Part shown: in pieces, positions 6,495 to 9,779 of the stretch | How the letters are laid out: each line of letters begins with the position of its first letter | Numbering within the stretch: the first letter of the stretch is position 1 | DNA from: Candidatus Margulisiibacteriota bacterium | GTDB taxonomy: Bacteria; Margulisbacteria; Termititenacia; Termititenacales; Termititenacaceae | Direction: 5' to 3' | DNA length: 9,779 bases | Assembly: GCA_031279305.1 (NCBI GenBank) | Contig: JAITIS010000044.1 | Span: 1 to 9,779, forward strand | Translations under genes and position numbers: made by a program | The notes under the pieces: generated by a model | What the model saw: only the letters and a program-made list of their open reading frames with translations | What the model was told of the DNA's origin: nothing | Database searches by the model: none

Positions 6495-7612
6495 TGCTTA
6501 AAGTCGCGGTGTTAGGCACAGAGGGCAAAACCGGACAGGCGGTCATCGCGCGGCTCAAAACCACGCTGGATTATCAATATACGCCGGACTTGGCTCAAGC
6601 GGATCTGCTGGTCGTGTCGCCGGGCATACCGCCCGGAGAATTTCCAGCGGTGGATATCCCGATCATCAGCGAGATAGAGTTGGCTTACCGGCTCAATCCC
6701 TCGCCGGTGGTGGCGGTCACCGGCACCAATGGCAAGACAACCGCCACTACTTTGATCGCTTTGCTCTTAGAGGTGCCGGCAGTCGGCAATATCGGCGTGC
6801 CGTATATCTCTGTCGAAAAAGAATATCCCTATCTGGCGGTGGAAGTGTCGAGCTATATGCTGGAAAATATTCAGACTTTCCGGCCGCATATCGCGGTGCT
6901 GCTCAATCTGACCGAGGATCATCTGGCGCGGCACGGCGATATGGCCGGCTATGCCGCCGCCAAAAAAAGGATACTGTTAAACCAGACCGCCGCGGATTAT
7001 GTGATCTACAACGCGGACGATCCGCGGCTGGCGGAGCTGGTCAAAGACGCCAAGGCTCAGAGGGTGCCTTTCACCGCGGAGACTAAACTACAGCAGAATT
7101 TTGCGGCAGCGGCCGCGGTGGCGCAGATCTGCGGTAAATCTGCCGAACACACCGCCAAAATTTTGGCGGAATTTCCCGGCGTGGAGCACCGAATGGAGAA
7201 AGTCGGCGTTTTCGGCGGTGTTCGGGTTATCAATGATTCCAAAGCCACCAATGTGGATGCCGCGGTGGTGGCGCTGGAGTCCGAGCCGCGAAACAGACAT
7301 ATCATTTTGATCGCCGGCGGCCGGGATAAGCTGACCGATCTTGCGCCGCTGGCGGACGCTCTGCGCGGCCGGGTGAAAAAACTCATCTTATTAGGCGAGG
7401 CCGGAGAACGTTTTGCCCGCGCGCTGGCAGAGTTTCCGCAGGCACAGGTCGCAGATTATGCCGCGGCGGTGCGCGAAAGTTTCCGCGCGGCGCGGCGCGG
7501 CGACCTGATTTTGCTCTCGCCGGCCTGCGCTTCGTGGGATATGTTTCAGAGTTTTGCGGAGCGCGGCAGTTATTTTAAGGAGCTGGTTAAAAAATATGCC
7601 CCGCGGAATTGA
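6494..7612 (+). CDS. murD: UDP-N-acetylmuramoyl-L-alanine--D-glutamate ligase, compact form
   Basis: The cytosolic ATP-dependent Mur ligase adds D-Glu to UDP-MurNAc-L-Ala. The ATP loop TGTNGKTT is at 76-83, GNIG at 98-101, EVSSYMLE at 117-124, NLTEDHLARH at 138-147 and the carbamylated-Lys site YAAAKKRI at 153-160. HRM (232-234), NDSKATNVDA (247-256), GGRDK (275-279) and SPACASWDMFQSFAERG (342-358) mark the C-terminal domain. The last block and SPGIPP (42-47) favour MurD over MurC, E or F. At 372 aa it is much shorter than the usual 430-460. The UDP-binding N-terminal domain has lost about 30 residues, and the middle domain lacks a clear GxHN block (KLQQNFAAAAAVA instead). AGGAG lies before ATG 6494, which overlaps the mraY stop. 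Core catalytic residues remain, so it is probably active. Confidence 0.94.
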   Translation: MLKVAVLGTEGKTGQAVIARLKTTLDYQYTPDLAQADLLVVSPGIPPGEFPAVDIPIISEIELAYRLNPSPVVAVTGTNGKTTATTLIALLLEVPAVGNIGVPYISVEKEYPYLAVEVSSYMLENIQTFRPHIAVLLNLTEDHLARHGDMAGYAAAKKRILLNQTAADYVIYNADDPRLAELVKDAKAQRVPFTAETKLQQNFAAAAAVAQICGKSAEHTAKILAEFPGVEHRMEKVGVFGGVRVINDSKATNVDAAVVALESEPRNRHIILIAGGRDKLTDLAPLADALRGRVKKLILLGEAGERFARALAEFPQAQVADYAAAVRESFRAARRGDLILLSPACASWDMFQSFAERGSYFKELVKKYAPRN

Positions 7613-8684
7613 CAAATATATGCTGGGCGCCGCCCTAGCCCTGCTCCTGTTAGGATTTATGATGATCCTGTCCGCCTCGCCGGCCAGCGCGGCGCGGATT
7701 TCCGCGGATGGATTTTATTTCAGCAAAAGACAGTTGGCTTATTTACTGCTGGGCGCGGCAGTCTGCTGGGGCGCCGTGCGGCTGGATTACCGCAGGCTTG
7801 GCTATCTGGCCGCGCCGGGGTTGCTGCTCTCTCTGCTCCTGCTGGGGCTGACTTATATCCCGGTTTTCAGGCTGAATGCCGGCGGCGCCGCGCGCTGGCT
7901 GTCCCTCGGATTTTTTAGTTTTCAGCCGGCGGAGCTGGCCAAAATATTTATAGTTATTTATATCGCGCGGGCTCTGGCCGGCAAAAAAAATATCCGGAAT
8001 TTCTGGCGCGGTATTTTTCCGCTGCTGCTGGTCAGCGGGACGGTGATAACGGCTATTTTATGCCAGCCGGATCTGGGCACCAGTCTGGTGATCGCCGCCA
8101 CGGTTTTTTTGCTTTTGATCGCGGCAGGAAGCAATCTGGCCGATCTTTTTCTGCTCGCGCTGTTGGGTTTGCGCGCACTGGCTTTTCTGGTGCCGCGCAC
8201 GCCCTATCAGCTCGAACGTTGGACGACGTTCTTAAATCCCGAACAGGATCCTTTGGGCGCCGGCTATAATATCCGCCAGTCGCTGATCGCGGTCGGCTCC
8301 GGCGGTTTCTGGGGGCTGGGTTTGGGGCACAGCCGGCAGAAATTCGCCTATCTGCCGGAGAACTTTACGGATTTTATTTTTGCCGTGATCTGCGAGGAGG
8401 GCGGATTTCTCTGGGGCGCGCTGATTATCTGCGCTTTTGCCGTGCTGGTGCTCAGAGGATTGCGGCTGACCGCCAGAGCGGACACGCCTTTTGGCGGTTT
8501 TTTGGCGCTGGGGTTTTCGCTGTGTTTGGGCATTCAGGCGCTGGCGCATATGCTGGTGGTGACCGGCTGGGCGCCGACCAAAGGCCTCACCCTGCCTTTC
8601 GTCTCCTACGGCGGCACCTCGTTAATCGTCTCCTTGTTTATGCTGGGTGTGCTCTTAAATATCTCGCGGCACGCCAGAGAATAA
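7596..8684 (+). CDS. ftsW: SEDS-family septal peptidoglycan glycosyltransferase
   Basis: From ATG 7596 the product has 362 aa and about ten membrane segments. It polymerises lipid II into glycan strands at the division site with a partner class B PBP. SEDS landmarks are NAGGAARWLSLGFFSFQPAELAK (94-116), QPDLGTS (157-163), AGYNIRQSLIAVGSGGFWG (222-240), LPENFTDFIFAVICEE (253-268, with the conserved Asp259) and PTKGLTLPFVSYGGTS (327-342). ALAHMLVVTG has His318 where most relatives have Asn. The frame is open back to ATG 7554, but 7596 puts MPRGIDKYML directly before the first helix, as in relatives, and has AAGGAG 13 nt upstream. This start overlaps murD by 17 nt. RodA is the alternative; the mraY-murD context favours FtsW. 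No murG follows; the gene ends at a terminator-like hairpin. Confidence 0.93.
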   Translation: MPRGIDKYMLGAALALLLLGFMMILSASPASAARISADGFYFSKRQLAYLLLGAAVCWGAVRLDYRRLGYLAAPGLLLSLLLLGLTYIPVFRLNAGGAARWLSLGFFSFQPAELAKIFIVIYIARALAGKKNIRNFWRGIFPLLLVSGTVITAILCQPDLGTSLVIAATVFLLLIAAGSNLADLFLLALLGLRALAFLVPRTPYQLERWTTFLNPEQDPLGAGYNIRQSLIAVGSGGFWGLGLGHSRQKFAYLPENFTDFIFAVICEEGGFLWGALIICAFAVLVLRGLRLTARADTPFGGFLALGFSLCLGIQALAHMLVVTGWAPTKGLTLPFVSYGGTSLIVSLFMLGVLLNISRHARE

Positions 8685-8691
8685 CCCGGCT

Positions 8692-8744
8692 ACACGGTTT
8701 TTACGCGGACTTTTATGTTATATGCCGCGCTTCCCGTGTTTTAT
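8692..8744 (+). terminator. Probable intrinsic terminator after ftsW
   Basis: Beginning 8 nt after the ftsW stop, ACACGG (8692-8697) pairs with CCGTGT (8734-8739). Inside it CGCGG (8704-8708) pairs with CCGCG (8725-8729), and the outer arm is followed by TTTTAT. The two stems form one long interrupted hairpin with a run of T, suitable for ending the mraY operon. The loop is large and the T-run short, so strength is uncertain. Confidence 0.45.
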
Positions 8745-8767
8745 ATGTGCTTATATTGCCCAGCTGC

Positions 8768-9323
8768 TTATTTTATGCCGCAAAATGCGCCAGAACAGAT
8801 ATTTTTATGTAAGATTTCCACTGCTTTAAAACCCACCGTTTTCAGCAAATCTAGTTGGTATGTAATTGAGCGCGGTGAATCTTCTTTTTCGACATAAGCA
8901 AGCACTTTTTGGCGGTATTCTTGTCCACCGATTCTTTCCAAATAATCAGCATATTTTTGCCAAGTATATTTTGTCAATAATTCGTTGTCTTGGGTTATTA
9001 GATCAGAAATCATCAGGCAGCCAGCTGGTTTAAGTAATTTATAAAGTTTATTAAATACTTTTCTCCAGTCTTGATCTTCTCTCAAATGATGCAAAACTGC
9101 TCCCGCCAAAATAATATCAAAATAATTTTCTTTTAGTTCAATGTTTCTTATGTCCCCTTGTAAAACATTAACAGTATTTTTTGTTTGTTTGCTGACTCGT
9201 TCCAACGCCCTATCCAGCATTGGCCTGCTCAAATCCACCAAAGTACAATTTAGATCGGGCAGCTTACTTAACATCATTATCAAATCGCTTCTTAATTTAT
9301 TCCGGCGTTAATTTTATATCCAT
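8768..9323 (-). pseudogene. Decayed class I SAM-dependent methyltransferase
   Basis: The C-terminal three quarters is intact from about 9283 to the stop at 8768: CTLVDLSRPMLDRALERV (acidic residue binding SAM ribose), LQGDIRNIEL, YFDIILAGAVLHHLRED (motif IV-like), LLKPAGCLMISDL, then YADYLERIGGQEYRQKVLAYVEKEDSPRS and a VEILHKN...GIK end typical of a UbiE-like family. The glycine-rich SAM motif I is missing. The frame closes at a TAA (9308-9310), leaving only TTG 9283 or ATG 9277/9274, with poor Shine-Dalgarno, as starts. In another frame from ATG 9323 one reads MDIKLTPE-stop-IKKRFDNDV, which resembles the start of this family (from memory). It fits an internal deletion of some tens of codons plus a stop at 9297-9299. 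Base composition is clearly more AT-rich than the cell-wall and his genes, suggesting acquired DNA. The substrate is unknown. Confidence 0.7.
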
Positions 9324-9395
9324 TAGCAGTACTTAAAATAAATTTCCTAATATAATTTTAGATTTAGTTCACTTCTTAGTGTTCAGAAAAGTTTC

Positions 9396-9483
9396 TGGCG
9401 GAGGGGGTGGGATTTGAACCCACGGTGCCTTGCGGCACATCTGATTTCGAGTCAGATACGATCGACCACTCTGACACCCCTCC
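9396..9483 (-). tRNA. tRNA-Ser, anticodon CGA (codon UCG)
   Basis: Read on the minus strand this is a class II tRNA. The acceptor GGAGGGG (9477-9483) pairs with CCCCTCC (9400-9406), followed by discriminator G and an encoded CCA (9396-9398). The anticodon arm is TCTGA-CTCGAAA-TCAGA with CGA at 9447-9449. A long variable arm holds GTGCC/GGCAC, and the T arm is GTGGG-TTCAAAT-CCCAC. The long variable arm and anticodon both specify serine. It has its own promoter upstream and lies beside AT-rich decayed DNA. Confidence 0.97.
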
Positions 9484-9502
9484 GCAATACGATTGCAGAG
9501 GA

Positions 9503-9531
9503 ATTATACAAATGGTCTAATGTTTAGACAA
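9503..9531 (-). promoter_or_regulatory. Promoter of tRNA-Ser
   Basis: On the minus strand the -35-like TTGTCT (9526-9531) and a perfect -10 TATAAT (9503-9508) are exactly 17 nt apart. The -10 ends about 20 nt before the mature tRNA 5' end, leaving a short 5' leader for RNase P to remove. Confidence 0.75.
9515..9529. repeat. Inverted repeat overlapping the tRNA promoter spacer and -35
   Basis: GTCTAA (9515-9520) and TTAGAC (9524-9529) form a perfect 6-bp inverted repeat with a 3-nt centre. It covers part of the spacer and four bases of the -35 of the tRNA-Ser promoter. It could be an operator or chance; nothing in the window indicates a cognate regulator. Confidence 0.5.
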
Positions 9532-9543
9532 ATGCAAGCTCTC

Positions 9544-9584
9544 AAAATCCTGTGCCATAAGGCGGGGACACAGTATCAGATTTT
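9544..9584. repeat. Interrupted palindrome, possible mobile-element remnant or terminator
   Basis: AAAATC (9544-9549) pairs with GATTTT (9579-9584), and the adjoining CTGTG (9550-9554) pairs with CACAG (9569-9573). GCC/GGC (9554-9556 and 9561-9563) could add an inner stem. On the plus strand the outer arm ends in TTTT, so terminator function is also possible, although no plus-strand gene precedes it closely. Confidence 0.55.
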
Positions 9585-9599
9585 GTGTCGGCGTGTCAA
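9570..9599 (-). promoter_or_regulatory. Second promoter-like signal facing the tRNA
   Basis: The minus strand holds a consensus -35 TTGACA (9594-9599) and TACTGT (9570-9575) as a -10, with an 18-nt spacer. It would fire leftward toward tRNA-Ser from within the palindromic region. No minus-strand ORF follows before the tRNA, so it may be a relic of a lost gene or an upstream tRNA promoter. Confidence 0.4.
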
Positions 9600-9616
9600 G
9601 CGAGATTTTTAGGACG

Positions 9617-9632
9617 GGCTGGAAGCCCAGCC
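9617..9632. repeat. Perfect 6-bp hairpin, REP-like
   Basis: GGCTGG (9617-9622), loop AAGC and CCAGCC (9627-9632) form a perfect GC-rich hairpin. No T-run follows on either strand, so it is not a simple terminator. GC-rich palindromes of this size in intergenic DNA recall REP elements linked to IS200-like Y1 transposases, but only one copy is visible here. Confidence 0.5.
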
Positions 9633-9686
9633 AGATAAGGGTTTGCGAGCAGTGGTGTTTATTTTTCTTTGGTGTATCATTTTGTA

Positions 9687-9779
9687 ATGATTGAATTTTC
9701 TATCACGATTGACGATAAAGAGGCGCGGGATTTTATAAAAAAATTATCCGACGCCGAGCGGACGTTCGACGGCGAGGTT
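9687..9779 (+). CDS. N-terminus of an unrecognised protein (runs off the right edge)
   Basis: ATG 9687 opens 31 codons, to the window end without a stop: MIEFSITIDDKEARDFIKKL and then a charged stretch ending DGEV. The pattern is a short strand followed by an amphipathic helix. No Shine-Dalgarno is present. A -10-like TATCAT (9675-9680) ends 6 nt before the ATG, so a leaderless transcript is possible, as proposed for ftcD. In-frame GTG 9672 and TTG 9669 are alternative starts, also without a ribosome site; the frame is closed by TAA at 9636-9638. The opening loosely recalls short phage tail or virion-assembly proteins, but 31 residues cannot establish this. Function is unknown. Confidence 0.5.
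   Translation, partial: MIEFSITIDDKEARDFIKKLSDAERTFDGEV

Noticed and set aside
7554..7595. Upstream in-frame ATG 7554 as the ftsW start, adding MRSAAVILRSWLKN
   Set aside because: It would lengthen the overlap with murD to 59 nt, adds residues not typical of FtsW N-termini, and the AAGGAG at 7577-7582 lies downstream of it. ATG 7596 fits better.
8522..8897. Plus-strand open frames over the ftsW tail and the region after it
   Set aside because: They are alternate frames of ftsW and the antisense of the methyltransferase pseudogene, with no ribosome sites or recognisable domains.
8768..9283. An intact 171-aa methyltransferase starting at TTG 9283
   Set aside because: The SAM-binding motif I would be missing, no good ribosome site is present, and a recognisable N-terminal segment survives in another frame upstream, so a pseudogene is more likely.
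9364..9390. A terminator for tRNA-Ser (CACT-TCTT-AGTG hairpin)
   Set aside because: The stem is only 4 bp with flanking mismatches and no T-run on the minus strand.
1..9779. A CRISPR array or intact insertion sequence
   Set aside because: No set of regularly spaced direct repeats and no transposase or integrase frame was seen on either strand.

Overview
This is a stretch of bacterial chromosome that is almost all housekeeping genes, followed by a short, visibly more AT-rich accessory patch around a serine tRNA. Genes are packed tightly: stop and start codons overlap as TAATG or ATGA at most junctions. Codon use in the main part favours G/C at third positions. Most starts have a purine-rich Shine-Dalgarno sequence and promoters look sigma70-like. 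Histidine synthesis uses the short HisG plus HisZ arrangement, and several enzymes are compact (HisZ 251 aa, MurD 372 aa). This fits a bacterium, perhaps an uncultured lineage with a streamlined genome, but the phylum cannot be fixed from the sequence alone.

Layout. Positions 1-263 (minus) hold the N-terminal part of a HAD-type phosphatase-like protein. Divergent from it, 347-5124 (plus) is a five-gene, translationally coupled unit: ftcD, hisZ, hisG, aroA, hisD. It mixes the first and last steps of histidine synthesis (HisZG, HisD) with EPSP synthase of the shikimate pathway and a formiminoglutamate/folate enzyme. Its first gene seems to be read from a leaderless mRNA. A small unknown gene (5117-5431, minus) converges on hisD with an 8-nt overlap. 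Divergent from that gene, 5514-8684 (plus) is a cell-wall/division unit, mraY, murD, ftsW. It is a fragment of the usual dcw cluster, without murF before it or murG after it, and it ends at a terminator-like hairpin.

The last kilobase differs. A methyltransferase gene (minus, 8768-9323) is AT-rich and broken. Its N-terminus can still be read in another frame, which indicates an internal deletion plus a nonsense codon. Next come a class II tRNA-Ser(CGA) (minus, 9396-9483) with its own promoter, about 200 nt of palindrome-rich noncoding DNA with a second promoter-like signal, and the first 31 codons of an unrecognised gene running off the right edge.

Working together, HisZ and HisG start histidine synthesis, HisD finishes it and AroA supplies chorismate precursors. 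MraY and MurD build lipid I and its peptide stem, and FtsW polymerises the glycan at the septum. I see no CRISPR array, no intact transposase and no clearly new multi-gene system. The most unusual points are the composition of the ftcD-his-aro operon, the leaderless/extended -10 promoters, and the reconstructable methyltransferase pseudogene beside the tRNA.
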